Shown here piece by piece: positions 25,414 to 37,683 of a DNA stretch of 64,000 nucleotides. A program made the translations under genes and the position numbers. The notes under the pieces were generated by a model. That model made no database searches and was not told the origin of the DNA. It saw only the letters and a list, made by a program, of their open reading frames with translations. The DNA comes from Hydnum rufescens UP504. Lineage: Eukaryota; Basidiomycota; Agaricomycetes; Cantharellales; Hydnaceae. Position 1 is the first letter of the stretch. Each line of letters starts with the position of its first letter. The stretch spans positions 125,990-189,989 of the forward strand of contig MU129029.1 of NCBI GenBank assembly GCA_014904985.1, written 5' to 3'.

Positions 25414-28400
25414 ATTCTCTTCTACGTCTCTTTTCCACGTCAGTACCCTTCCTCTCCTTGCGACTCTTGTGCGAGAAACCACCATTGCTTGTTCTACAAC
25501 TCACGTCATTTCGACGTGCAAACTCTCGTCCCCATTATTCTTTGACACAATACGCAATAATCGTGCCGAATATCAAAGAGGCCTGTCCATCGTGCTATAA
25601 AGCTGATCCCCTACAAGGGGACCAGAAGCGCGCATGACCGATTATATTTATCTTGAACATGCACATTTCTGCTGCGTCTACCCCCTTTTTACCTCTTTCT
25701 GGATGATTAGTTCCGTTCCTGAAAATCGCTTCTTTTCCACTTTTCACCTCTTTCCCGGATATGTCTTTCAGTCCAATTCACCACGCCAACGTATTCTTCA
25801 GAGTCAAGGCACTTCCAGATTCGTACCCGCAGGGCATTCACATACACGCAACCTCTTGTCGATTCCCAGCCCAGGATCTTCGAACCTGCGCGCAGCTCGC
25901 CCGCTCCCGACGCCGCCCGGCGCCCGGGGCGATTACATTGGGGAAAAGACCAGCACTGATGGTGACCCCAGGCGAAAACCAAATTCACACAGTGCAGCGA
26001 CAAAATCCAAACCAAAATTAAAGCGGAGCCTTCTTGGCTACTTGACCTACTTTCGCTGCATCTGACCCCCCCCCTCCCCCAATTGCCCATTGTTCTTATC
26101 TATTTTCTTTAATTTCAAGGTACTTACGTTATTATTCTGTATTGTTTGCTTTTCGGGTTCGCGCTGCTTGGAATGGACTTCCGATCTTCTGGAATCTGCA
26201 CTTCCAATTCGAAAATTTTGATTCTGGTCAAGCGAGGAGGCTCTTTCTGGGTTTTCATGCGATACTGCCCTGGTTCTCTACTCCCTGAAAGATTGGCAAT
26301 CGAGCGTACAGCCCCATAAGACGCCCTCCAGGGCCGTGGTTGCCGCCCCCATAATTCCCGCGAATCATGAACATATTACATAGGTCAGGCCTGCATGTGG
26401 CCTCCCGTTCCGCGATGGCTTGAATCAAAAGGTTCGCCAAAATCAGATAAAAGCCGCAGCCCCTCACCCCACCCCTCCTTCCACAAGGATAAGGGGCGGC
26501 ATAGAGATGAATGAATGGCTACGTCGTTCTCGATCAAAACCCGCAGCCGATCCCGCCGCTGCGACGAGCGCCTATATCACTCCCTGGACGTGGATCTCAT
26601 TCTCACTCTCCCCTCCGTAAACCCATCCGGACTTTAAATTCCATTCCTTTCCCAAGCCTGATTCCCAGCAATCGTCGCGCGCGAGTGTGTTCGTTGACCT
26701 AGATGAAGTGTGGAGCAGGATCACCTGCTATTCTGAGAACGGCCTTTGTTCTCGATCGATTACATGACATGAACAAGTCATCTCCGCGATTCCATATTTG
26801 GCATATCAAATTATCGCGCTTGACTCCTCACCCAAACTTACTGCGTGCACGGACACGGAACGATGGGATTGAACAAGGCGGATTAGCTCTGATGCTCAGC
26901 CTGATATGTTATAGGGGGTTAGAAAAAAACAAAATGACGATGTTAAGTAAGCACAGGGGTCATTAGAGTGTAGTTAAGAAAAAGAAACAGTTCATAGCGA
27001 CTAAACATACGTATATCATGAGGACGGAACGCCGTGGGCGGTCCGCAACCGTAAAAAGCATGTATAACCGCCCTCCATAAATATGAGATGCCGTGTAATT
27101 GCATTGCACGTATTATGCGTCGGCATGCACAGTGCCTGGTGTAGCCATCCTGGTAGAATGACGTGTAGCTAGAATTTCATTGTCGCCATCAATTGCATCG
27201 CAGACTTAAAGAGCATTTGACGATCAGCTCCTCCCGTATGGATCCGAATAGAAAACATATAGTCACTGAAGAGCATATATGTTGAAATTGTTATGCTGTA
27301 CATCACGGTCAAGAGATTCGATATTTGAAGGACCGAAAGGATGCAGACAGGAGTGATGATACCTGGGAAAGTCATTTGCACCATTTGTACCTATGTAACT
27401 TACCGAGTACCCCTATAACACGAGATAAGACGCATTCCCACGCCACTGGTTTTCATACGCTTCAAGTTTAGTACCCATGAGAATTAAATGCGTGCAGGGA
27501 TGGCCTTGTCTTCTTCAAGCATGACGCTGTGGCTAGAATTTCCCTCACCCCATCCAAGAGCTGTACTCAAAAGTCACTCGAATGGCTCAGAACAAGTGGA
27601 TGACAAACCGAAAATCCTGTGTCAATGAGATAGACCTCGATCAATGAATCTTCGCAATGGGAATGGAATTTCCGAGGTCTGATTTCCTGGGCGTCTCATG
27701 ACAAGGGGCTGAGGACCCTCCGGTATAATTAGAATTGAATCGTGTGTCAGAGGAAGAGGACGGAAAGGAGCACTTGCACCTAGGAGTGGGTGGCCCGGGA
27801 GCCATAATCCGGAACCAGGAATTGGCTTCCCGAAAGACCTTACTACCACAATAGCACCGCCTGGAAAAATACTGGATAATCATCGAATTATTATGTGCAC
27901 AAACAGTACGCGGACTTCACAGTCATTTGCCAAAGGAGAAAGTGGAGGTAGCGTGAGTCTCGATATTGACAAAGGGTGACATAGGAAAGAGTCACTGAAC
28001 AAAAGTTAGCTTTGAAACTGTCCGTGGGCCTGAGAATATTGCTGTCAAGAAGAGGGGGTTATCAATCTCTCTGATTGCCATTTGAAGCAGCCCCACCATA
28101 TTAATTAGCGGGCCACCCCGCTATGTTACCAATCCTCGCGTAATAATCAACACCAGGTGACGAGAGGGCGACGTAGTTTTCACATTCTCGATATCCCTGA
28201 ATCATCCTAGTTTTCCAATAGGTTCTCCGCAGTAGGCTATTGTAATATCAAAGCCCATCAGGAAAACCAACATTGCTTCTGAAGCCTTGGAAGGGCTCTG
28301 AAGGGCTTCAGAGCCCTTTGAAGGCTTCAGAAGCAATGTGGGTTTTCCTGATGCCCGGGAAAATGAGGAGCCTGCAAGCTCTGTTATATCCTAGATCGAA

Positions 28401-29957
28401 CGTTCCCGGATTCCGAGGGCGATGCTGAGATTTTCCTAGAGGAAAATTCCGGGGTGCGGGTCCGAAATCTGTCAACCGAGGGGTAAGTTCCTGGAGTAGC
28501 CCCTCCCTCGGCAGAGTTACCTGAATCCAACTTCCCCGGAGTGGGATGTGGAGCAGCCGCCTGGTTAAATTGATATCTGACTTCCTTTTGACCGTATTGA
28601 CCACCATCCTCGGAGTTGGTAGGATGGAACATGCTTCTTGTGGAGCCTTGAGGCTGCTGAAGCTGCAGTCTGGCATGGGTGATACAGGTGGTAAAAAGTT
28701 CAGCAAGTAAGCACAACCTACAACGAAATGAGCCCATACAGTGTGGGGAGTTCATCAGTGCGTTAAAATATTCACTTCCTCACATGGAAAACATCGATTC
28801 AGCCGGCGGAGTCGAGTAAACATGTCTAAGGTAATACAGACGCTATTTTAAGTGCTTTGACAAGGTCGGGTGGTTCTTGATGGTCTTGTTGGCCCTAGAG
28901 GCAGATTCCTGGTTTTCTGTGGCCTTGGAGCAACCTAAGAGACAATTTTCCCAGATTTGACAGAGAATTTTGACTAGAAACTGTACCGGGAGGAGGCGGG
29001 GGTCCACCACCAGGATCTGGAATATAATAGAGCTGGAAATGTGATCGAATCATTCATGAGTACAGCTCACAAGGAACATCTACATATCTATCGTTCGCAC
29101 CTGCCATCGAAGCAATCCACATACAACCAGATAAAGCAGCAAAATACTGCGCAGTAAAATTCCCTTTCGACTATCAGTGGTCAAAGGTGTCGTGCTGGAT
29201 GTTTGGAGTCATGGAGACAATATTTTGTGGCAGGAGTCCCGGTCAACGAAAGGGATCTGAATGAGAACAAGCAAAATTCAGCAGTTTTAGAGAGGTTAAA
29301 CATTACGGTATATCGGATGAGTTTCAGGGTCGGGCGAGGGACTCGGGGGTTCAGAGTAAAGAACTCCCATATTAGCATCTTTCTGCAGTCAGGGGTGAAA
29401 ACGTGTTGTCAGAATCACTGCAAGCGATTGCGCTAGCCAAGAGGGGCCACATACCCTGTAGTGGGAATGACAGTGTTGAGCACAGGGTGAAATAGACAAG
29501 ACACAAGTTTCGCGAGATCTAGCAGAATGGTTCATGGCAGGAAACGGAGTACCTTTTGCCTTTGAACTTCGATCGAGGCCGCGCGCTTCGGGACAATAAA
29601 TCGAGAGCTGAATGAGTCACCTCGAGACCCCACAGTGTGCAGAATCGCCTTGGTACTTCTCTAATGATCCGTAATAACTCTCTTGCTTTCCATATTTGTT
29701 CCCCTTTGACTAGTCGATGTCCTGCATTATGCCAAATTAATTAATATTATGGCTTTTGGGTCGATACATCGGGCAGGCAAACGGATTGGTGGTGGATCAT
29801 TTTATTCTCGAGGATAGCAGCGAGCGTGACATCGCACCTACGCTGCACCTTGAGTTCTGGCCCTTCATCTGTCAGGATACTGGTATTGCTGGCATTGACA
29901 GAATCTGAGTCAATAGCTTACATAATTGCATCCGCAGTGGATACGCAACCCATCGAC
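25414..29957. other. long stretch without a recognised gene
   Basis: This is 4.5 kb with no protein family I can name. On the minus strand, several pieces look compositionally like exons. One is about 28,384-28,755 (contains QAAAPHPTPGKLDSGNSAEGG, then Ser/Arg-rich). Another is about 28,980-29,160 (contains IPDPGGGPPPPPGTVSSQNS). A third is a hydrophobic ORF at 27,169-27,384. They might belong to one or two membrane proteins with disordered tails, but I could not join them. A palindrome at 28,254-28,356 is listed separately. No tRNA or rRNA was noticed. Confidence 0.35.
28254..28356. repeat. about 100-bp near-perfect palindrome (hairpin)
   Basis: The left arm begins CCCATCAGGAAAACC and continues through CATTGCTTCTGAAGCC to GGGCTCTGAAG. 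The right arm is its reverse complement with a few mismatches (one near the outer end and two near GCCTTGGAAGG). Almost no loop separates the arms. It is not in a recognised gene. It could be a foldback element or a long-hairpin RNA precursor. Confidence 0.85.
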
Positions 29958-31674
29958 ATGTTCTCCATACTACTCCTCGCATTACCGCTAGCAATTGGCG
30001 CTGTTCCAGCGTCTACGTACCCCTACGTTCGGGGGTCGGACACAGAGCGTGTAGGGTTTGCTCCCATTCATTCTGCGGGCAAAGACGCCATCGCGAACAA
30101 CTATATCGTAGTGTTCAAGTCCGACACACCCCTTGAAGTGATAGAGGCCCACACCTCTTTCATCAAAGCTGCTTCGTTCCAATCCGAGCATGAGGGACTG
30201 AACCACCTATATTTGACCACCATCAAGGGCTACAGTGGAAGTTTCGACGATCGAACCTTGGGCCTGATAAGGTCAGCCCCTGAGGTGGACTATGTTGAGG
30301 AAGACCAGACCGTGTGGGCATCAGAAGTGCAGAATGGGGCACCCTGGGGTCTGGCCAGAATCAGTCATCGAAAGCGTCTGACTTTTGGGACCTTCCGTAA
30401 ATATTTGTTCCACGATAAGGGTGGGGAGGGAGTCGACGCATACGTCATCGATACGTGAGTTTCTCCCACCGTCCGGGGGTTATTTCTCGTTCTCACCGAA
30501 GAGTTTGTAAAGCGGCATCAACGTGCATCATGTCAGTTTCGAGGGTCGTGCAAAATGGGGTCACACCGTTCCGAGGAACGATGTTGATGAAGACGGGAAC
30601 GGCCATGGAACCCACTGTGAGTCGTGGAATTTCTCCCGCGTACAGATGGAATTTTCTAATTCTTTTTGGTCAAGGTGCCGGAACTATCGCCTCCAAGGAC
30701 TATGGAGTTGCTAAGGCTGCCAACGTCATCGCTGTCAAGGTTCTTGGTTCCAATGGGTCCGGATCCATGTCAGACGTTATTGCTGGCGTTGATTGGGCAG
30801 CGACGTAGGCTCATTTGTCGTGATCTTGAAATGTTTTCTGATCACGCGACATAGTGCTGCCTTCAAGAAGGCAGAAGTAGCTCGCGCGGAGGAACTTAGG
30901 ACTGGGCGCAAGTCAGCTTTCAAGGGGAGCGTTGCTAACTTGTCCCTTGGCGGAGGGAAAGCTCCTTCCCTGGATGCAGCCATCAACGCCGCAGTCCGGG
31001 GAGGTACTGGCTGTCTCCGTTGCGGCCGGAAATGACAACAAAGACGCGTGCAACTACTCCCCTGCTGCGGCCGAAGAAGCCCTCACTGTTGGGGCCACCA
31101 CTTTGCAAGACTCTCGTGCATACTTCTCAAATGTCGGCAAATGTGTTGATGTCTTCGCCCCCGGCCTCAACATTCTCAGTACCTGGAACTCGCATAATCG
31201 ATCCACCAATACTATCAGTGGCACCTCAATGGCCTCTCCTCGTATGTTATTTGACTTTTCCATTTGTGGTATTTCTCTGATATAGTATATGCATTCAGAC
31301 GTTGCTGGCCTGCTGGCCTATCTTCTGTCCATTTACCCAGGTCCTACATTCCATCCCCCAACAGAAATTGATCTGGCCTCTACGAAGCCGACCCTCTCGT
31401 CGTACATTTATTCCAACCCTACTTTCTCCCTCATTGCATCCATTGTCAAATACGTTGCACCCACGTATTTCCTCAACCCCGAGACCGCCGTACAAGAACA
31501 GTCGTTCCCTCGAATCCCGCCATTCATCCCAGGCTCCTTAAGAAAGCTGTGATCAAGCTTTCGACTGTCGGTATCATTACTGACGTTGGAGCAGATTCAC
31601 CAAACCTTTTGGTGTTCAACAACTTTACGTCGGAGGCCAATATCCAGAGCCAGGCCTGGTGGACGGCGTTGTAA
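29958..31674 (+). CDS. subtilisin-like serine protease (S8, proteinase K type), one frame break
   Basis: This is a secreted endopeptidase. ATG 29,958 opens into a signal peptide ([18 protein letters not shown]), followed by an I9-type inhibitor propeptide ([20 protein letters not shown]). The catalytic triad is visible: Asp in DAYVIDTGI (about 30,450), His in [11 protein letters not shown] (about 30,595), Ser in [13 protein letters not shown] (about 31,235-31,300, split by an intron). [17 protein letters not shown] and [19 protein letters not shown] also match. Introns at about 30,457-30,517, 30,808-30,851 and 31,242-31,293 keep frame. Between AINAAV and [10 protein letters not shown] (30,994-31,008) a 1-nt frame change is needed. 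The C-terminal exon ([13 protein letters not shown] to WWTAL) ends at 31,672-31,674. The family is certain; activity depends on whether the frame break is real. Confidence 0.9.
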
Positions 31675-32091
31675 ACGGTCCGGATGATGCCCTCTCTCTT
31701 CTCGTTTCGGTAGATACTCCGTCATGATTATGGTGTTATAGGAGAGGTGCTTAGTGGCTTTCCGCTCTTATCCCACCTCAGCCTTCGTTTTAGTTTTCAG
31801 ACCAAACGTTATTCTCTCCACAGTTGGAGACGCGTTCGTCCCACTCTCCCCCCCTCTCCTTCTCAATAGTATCCAAGGCCTACAGTAAACCTATCATCAT
31901 GTTTCCCATTGTATAGTATGCGTTACCGGCAATTTCATACGGTCCTTTCGGAGAATGTTTGGCTCGGGTTAAGTGCCTCAATGAAGGGAGACGGTATACA
32001 CCAACAAGCTTGACGGCACAAGGTCCCAGGATATAGATATACAATTGCGCGGTAGAATCAGGCAGCGGAATAATTTTACAATCCATCGTGA

Positions 32092-33814
32092 TCAGAAGCG
32101 CTTGCCATCCCAGGGCATAGCACCTCCAGTTCGTTTGAGATATGCCTTCCACCCGGCGAAACCCCCGGCAACTACAAGAGCGAGGAGAGCAAGCCTGGTG
32201 AAAAGGGACCACAACTTGGAAAATACACCCTTCTGCCTAGCCTGGGGTTGTTGAAGCGGGGTTACCCCAGCTTTTTCATGGTTTAGCAAAAGGGTCGAGG
32301 TCGTCACCGCGATGATGCTATACAAGGGCATCGAATGGGAATAATGAAAGGGATGAAAAAAGTGAGCCGCCCTACAGTGAATTATTTTGGAAAATAAATA
32401 TCCACTAACTCGTGTGCGTCCGATACCTCGCCTGTCAGCGCTGACAAACCAAGGAACGGTGCGTTCGGTAACTTGGGATCCTCAAGCGTAAAGCAGTGCT
32501 CCCATTGATCCCCTGAAGACAAACAAAAAGGCTTCAAGAACCGAGGACATGCCAGGGCGGCCCTTTAAAAACTTACACCCCCTGTAGTGGACTTTGACCT
32601 TCAGAATTGTATGTCAGTCAAGGCTGACAAAACGGACTCCGCAGCAACCGCGCACGCACATCCAGGAAATGCCCCTTAATATAAGTGATTCGGATTTTGG
32701 TGGCGATATCTTGCCCCCGCATGTTTGCCTAGCCAAGGGGCTTGAGCACTAAGACCCCAAAAAATGAGTTAATAGGCAGTTGCACGTACTGAGCAGGCGC
32801 CGGCTGAGGTTGGCTCTCCGTCGCGGGCCTGATCGTACGGCGTCTTTCCGTCCCCAATCATTGCCATTACGCGAGGAAATGAATACGAATGCCGCTCATT
32901 TGGAAATCTATGGAATAAGGTTGGTGAGAGCTCATCGGTTCCCAGTTTGGATAACCAGGATACAGACGTGTCAATAAACAAGCCAAGCCCTTCGAATTTA
33001 TCTGTAGCATCTGTGAGTAGAGATTCATTGATCCCAGCAAATACAACTGAGCTTGACCTTCAAAACCGAACACAGGACCGGGCTCTGCTCTCCGTCTTGT
33101 CAACCAAATGGCCATACCGTCACCGTGAATATTGGGGTGATTTCCACTGATCTATAAGGATGTCTCATGAATCCCTGTAGCCTACTCCGACGTTTCGGTC
33201 TACACACCTTGAACTCGACCTCGACCTGGAAATTTTGGACCTAAGAACAGCCAAGGGGTTCGAGACACATCATTTATCAGTAGACTCATAACACCGGGAC
33301 TCACAGTGATAGGCAACCGTGACCAGAGCCAACCCGTTTGTGATGGCACATCGCGTGTCAACTGAATCCGAGTACTTAAGTCAAGATCGAGAAATTCATA
33401 GAAACAACGGCACGATCAAGCGAACTCTAATATGTTTGTTCGTGTTCTATGGGCGCACAAAAAAGATAATTGATCTCCAATTCGCGCTTTGGGGGCAGCA
33501 CACGTACCACATAGGCGTCAGCTCCGAACGAGAACCATCTGCGATTTTTTTTAAAGAAAAAATATAGAAGACCATTTCAGGAGAATGGATGGACCCTAAT
33601 ACCTATTTTGGAGGTCTTGGTCTACGTATGGGGGGAAGATGGAGTGTGTTCGCAAGTTCACTGTCTTGTACACAACTTGCAAGTTAGTGCCATAAAAACA
33701 CCGAACCAATTGGCTGCGTACCGATTCTACTATGCGTTCGAGAATTGAGCTATCCACCTCTGCCGCGATTGTACGTGCCGCTAGGGCCAGAAAGAATATA
33801 GGAACGGTGCGCAT
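32092..33814 (-). CDS. L-type lectin cargo receptor (VIP36/Emp47 family)
   Basis: This is a type I membrane lectin of the early secretory pathway that binds high-mannose glycans and helps sort glycoproteins between ER and Golgi. ATG 33,814 gives a signal peptide (MRTVPIFFLALAARTIAA). The lectin domain follows: RTHSIFPPYVDQDLQNRY, ALWLTRRRAEPGPVFG (seen as AIWLTRRRAEPGPVFG), then RHSYSFPRVMAMIGDGKTPY. The C-terminus has a stalk, one membrane helix (LWSLFTRLALLALVVAGGFA) and a short cytosolic tail ending in DGKRF. The gene is split by several introns, so the middle of the lectin domain is only partly traced. The stop is at 32,092-32,094. Confidence 0.88.
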
Positions 33815-34933
33815 TTTAGGAGAAATTTGCTCCCGCCGGTAATTCCCGAGGAAATATGCTTATGTAAGGACCCAAGTGTGTGGCCTTGACGAGAAAACGA
33901 GAAAAAAATTCCCATTATCATCGTAGGACAACTCAGTAATCAAACAAATAATGAATGTAGTTCCTCATGCGTCATTCAACCACTCAGAATTGGTTTCGTA
34001 ATTGGTCGAACATCAGCCTGTCAGTGAGGCCAAGTGCGTATCAGCCACTGATTTCCCCACAACAAAGGCACAAAGGGAGAGATTCCCAACGGTCTGTTTG
34101 TTACAGTAAACCGAAACACTGATTTTTTGGGCATCCTGAGTCCATGCAATCGACACATTACCAGATAGCACCTGAACATCCCCGCCCCGTCTGCATGCCT
34201 TAAAACTAAGCTAACGGGCGCAGAATCAACTTGAACAACCATGCTTTCCATACCATTCATCCACAAATACTACTATGTTCGGCGCCAGTAGACAAGACCC
34301 GAATCCTCGAGTAAAGGGCGTTCCCAGGGGAGTCGAGAGAAGACGTTCCAATTTTCCATTGTATGTAGGTGAATATATGCCAGATGCTAGGATGCCCTTA
34401 CGGCTGGTATAGAAAGAATCGGTCACCATGATTCAAAGTCGCTTGAGAGTGAAGGTGGAAAAACCTCGGCGACGGCGGCAATGGGTGGATTGATGCTGTA
34501 GACATGACTCCCAGGCTATCAAGAACAATCAGAGAATAGAGCTACAGTTAGTTGGAGAGAGGAGGCCGGATGCGCTTCTCCGATCTGAATATGGCGTAGT
34601 GGATGGGATTCCCAGAGGACGTTCATATCAGGGTAGGCCTGACCTGTGTCTCTGTGGGGAAAGAAGATAGAGTACACCACAATTCGAAAATATCGAGTAA
34701 CTCGCAGCATTCCTTCCCGGCGTGACTTTGAGGGCGCTTGGAGGTTTTCAGATACCTCGGGTGGACGCAAGCGACGTAATCACCCTAACAAAATTTCCTC
34801 GAGACGAGAAGATACGTGTCATGAAATTAAACGGCCACACAGAGGTGATACAGAGCAACGAGACACCCTGGTTCCCAGGCGTATGGACATGGGGGTAGAA
34901 TATTCACGGAGAGTGTTACCAACTGCCCAACAA
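33815..34933. other. intergenic with one unrecognised minus-strand ORF pair
   Basis: Minus-strand open frames at 34,226-34,429 and 34,021-34,266 overlap in different frames and could be parts of one small gene. I do not recognise the product. No other feature was seen. Confidence 0.3.
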
Positions 34934-37076
34934 TCACGCATCGAAACACCACACCTCTAATCGACCCTCGGGTTTGCCCTTGGCAAATGCCCGAGCTGTC
35001 TCCAACGCGAGGTCATAATCACTTGCATCCAAGAGCGATACTTTTTCGTCCTCCTGGTCTTTGAACTTGAAAGTGATGGCAGAGGGGAGGGCTCCAAATT
35101 TGGCAGCAACCTTGTCGACGAAATCCTTGTAAGGTGTATCCGGCGCCAACGTCATGCCACGGTTATCCCCCTGGTAGTGGATCTAAGGGAATGGACAACG
35201 AACTGAGTTGATGCTTCATGAGTCTGCTGGGAAGGGAAGAAAGGATACCTTAACGAGGATCTTGACGAATTGATTGTCCCACTCCTCATAATCTCCGCTG
35301 GCGTAGCCTTCTTCATCCTCCTGGTCGTACGAACGGCCTCGGGCACGACTGAAGGAGCGGGTGGGTTTTCTCGTCCGCTTTCGTCTCAAGCTGCCGCTGG
35401 TGCTCTTGGGAGCATTGCCAACGCTGTCACTGGATCGATTAGAAGGCGGCAAACCAGCTGCAGCCTTGGATATCCCCTGAGGACGAGGCGGCGACCCTGT
35501 TCCAGCAGATGATCGCTTTTCGTTGGCGTATTCTTCGAGATACCCGTCATAGATGTCTGCCAGCTGCGGTGAAACATCAGTTTCCAAGAGGGTCGGGCGC
35601 TGGTCGGAGAAGGTTTAATGCCGAACTCCTCTACGGGTTTAGGTCCAGGAAGAGCGTGATGCGTCGCGGTCGCGCAAGTTAGGCCGAGACAAGTTGACGC
35701 TGCAGAGAGAATCCAAGTGGCTCGCCAGGACGAGGTTGATTTGTGGTCTTCATGGAAACGGCAGGAACCAGTGTAAGAATCCCTCTGGTAGAGTCAGCTG
35801 CGATTGTGGCACTTCGCTGCCGGCGATCACCAGAAGGATAGCGAGCCCCGCCCATCATTGGAAAACCTTTATTCGGGCTAATGGCTCGTTGTCATCTTTG
35901 AAACTATCATCAGAAACCTTCGTTTCAGCTGTGGCAGGTACTGATCTGGAGGTGGATGAAGAGTTGGTGCGATTAAGATCGTTATCAATAGGTGCGCCGC
36001 TTGGAAGCTGGCCTTGATTGAGGCGTGTCACACCGGTGAAGGTGGTAAAGGCGTCGTGAGCGCCGGTTGCAGAAATCAGTTTAGCCTTCCCCAAGTAATC
36101 TTTGCTTTTGGTGTTCTTAAGTTTCATCGCTGACGGACGAAACAGGATGCCAACAGGCTATAAAGACATAAGAATGAAAAATAACCCACGTGCCAGAGCA
36201 AGTGCAGAGTACCCACGATGGAGAAGACGGTGTATTGATCGCCTTTATCTCGGATGGCCTCGTCGATCACGTCGTGTTCTCGTACCACTTTTTCTCGAGA
36301 TGCCAGAACCATATCATCTAATCCCCGTTCGTCGCCTAGATAGATACGACATAAACCCCTATGCTCAACATTATCAATTCACAGTCTGGTAATGTATACG
36401 TAATGAACGTACTTGTTGAATAAAACCTCAGCGGAATACAATTTAAACTTCAAGCCTAATTGTTCATAATCTCTACAGATACGGTGAATATGTGTGAAGG
36501 GCATTTTGATGGATATAGGGCATACATATTCTGGTTGCGGCGAAGATATAGCAGTGCTTCTTCAAAGTCCCTGAGTGCGTAGTCGAACCGGCCAAGGAGG
36601 AAATTGCTGACGCCACATTGGAAGTACCTGCGAGAAGCGTGGGAATGGGAGATCACGTTGTAAGTCCGGAAGAATGGAACGCATACGCGATGGCAAGATA
36701 TTGATCCAGTTCTGTTGCCGCATTGAACGAATCGACCTGGGGACGATGAGTTAGACATGATAGGATAGTGCAACAGTGGTGCGACAGACAGCCTGCTCAT
36801 GTTTTCCGAGCGTTGCGTAGATCAGGCCAATATTAGTGTGGATTTTAGATGTGTTTGCAATAGTCTACCCGGAGTATTTCAGTTGTAGGGCATGCAGGCG
36901 GACGAATAAGAGACAGATAGACACCTGGAAGATCTTGATGGCCTCTTGAAAGTCTTGCCTGTCGTATGCGGCGAGAGCAGCCGCATGCGTTTCTAACTCT
37001 TGCTAGAGAGCAGCAAGGCGGGGGCCATGAGTAGATTTCTCCGGAGGGAAAGCTTGTCCGTTACCTTGAGCGACAT
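34934..37076 (-). CDS. noxR: NADPH oxidase regulator NoxR (p67phox-like)
   Basis: This is the cytosolic activator of fungal NADPH oxidases, controlling reactive-oxygen production in development. Start ATG 37,076 gives MSLK; an intron at about 37,004-37,064 then joins to QELETHAAALAAYDRQDFQ, the first TPR. Further TPR helices include IHTNIGLIYATLGKHEQ, QCGVSNFLLGRFDYALRDFE and NYEQLGLKFKLYSAEVLFN. The central region has GILFRPSAMKLKNTKSKDY and LGKAKLISATGAHDAFTTF, the activation segment of the family. A Ser/Arg-rich linker leads to a C-terminal PB1 domain (FVKILVKIHYQGDNRGMTL through LLDASDYDLALETA), ending EVWCFDA at 34,934-34,936. PB1 binds Cdc24-like partners in other fungi. At least eight introns were inferred. 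No frame lesion was noticed. Confidence 0.92.
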
Positions 37077-37683
37077 GGAGAGACTAGGAAAGAGAAAGAA
37101 GGAAAGAAGGTGGACACGAAGCCAAGAATTGTATACAGGAACCAATATCGTAATTTCCTTGTCTGATACTTTAGCATGGAAACCTATCCACAATAGGACA
37201 ATCAGGCACTGACGGGACTCAGAGCCCGAGGCGAATATACGCGCGGCCAGCGGCGGGGTCAGAACAAAGATGAGGAGAACAGTTTGAGATTTGCGTAGGA
37301 ATGGCGGGATTAAAAAAAAGTGATCCGGCTGTTGTCGGTCTGCCAAGGGTTCTACGGCAGGAGATGCGTGCGGCCCAGCGACTTGGGATTCAAAGGAAGA
37401 GGGCCCGCTGCAAGAGACTGTTCCCGCACCGTTGCACTTTCGGTCAGGGCTGTCAACGCTCAGATCCCCCAAAAGACAAACGTTCCTTATTTGGATCAGA
37501 AATACAACGGCGCCGGTGAGTGTTGCCATCACACCCTTGCCGAGGATCGATATCATTACTATAACGCCCGGCCTCGCCTTAGTTACTACATGCTCTCATA
37601 CTGTATTTGTGAATCCAACTTGGCGGAGATGTGCCACTTCGGCTGTTGCCGGACAGCAGTCAGACTGAGTCAGACAACCGTTA
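37077..37683. other. divergent intergenic region
   Basis: This is about 600 bp between the NoxR start and the PDAT start. It should contain both promoters. Overlapping open frames on both strands here (for example 37,320-37,787 and 36,993-37,556) have no family resemblance. Confidence 0.45.
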
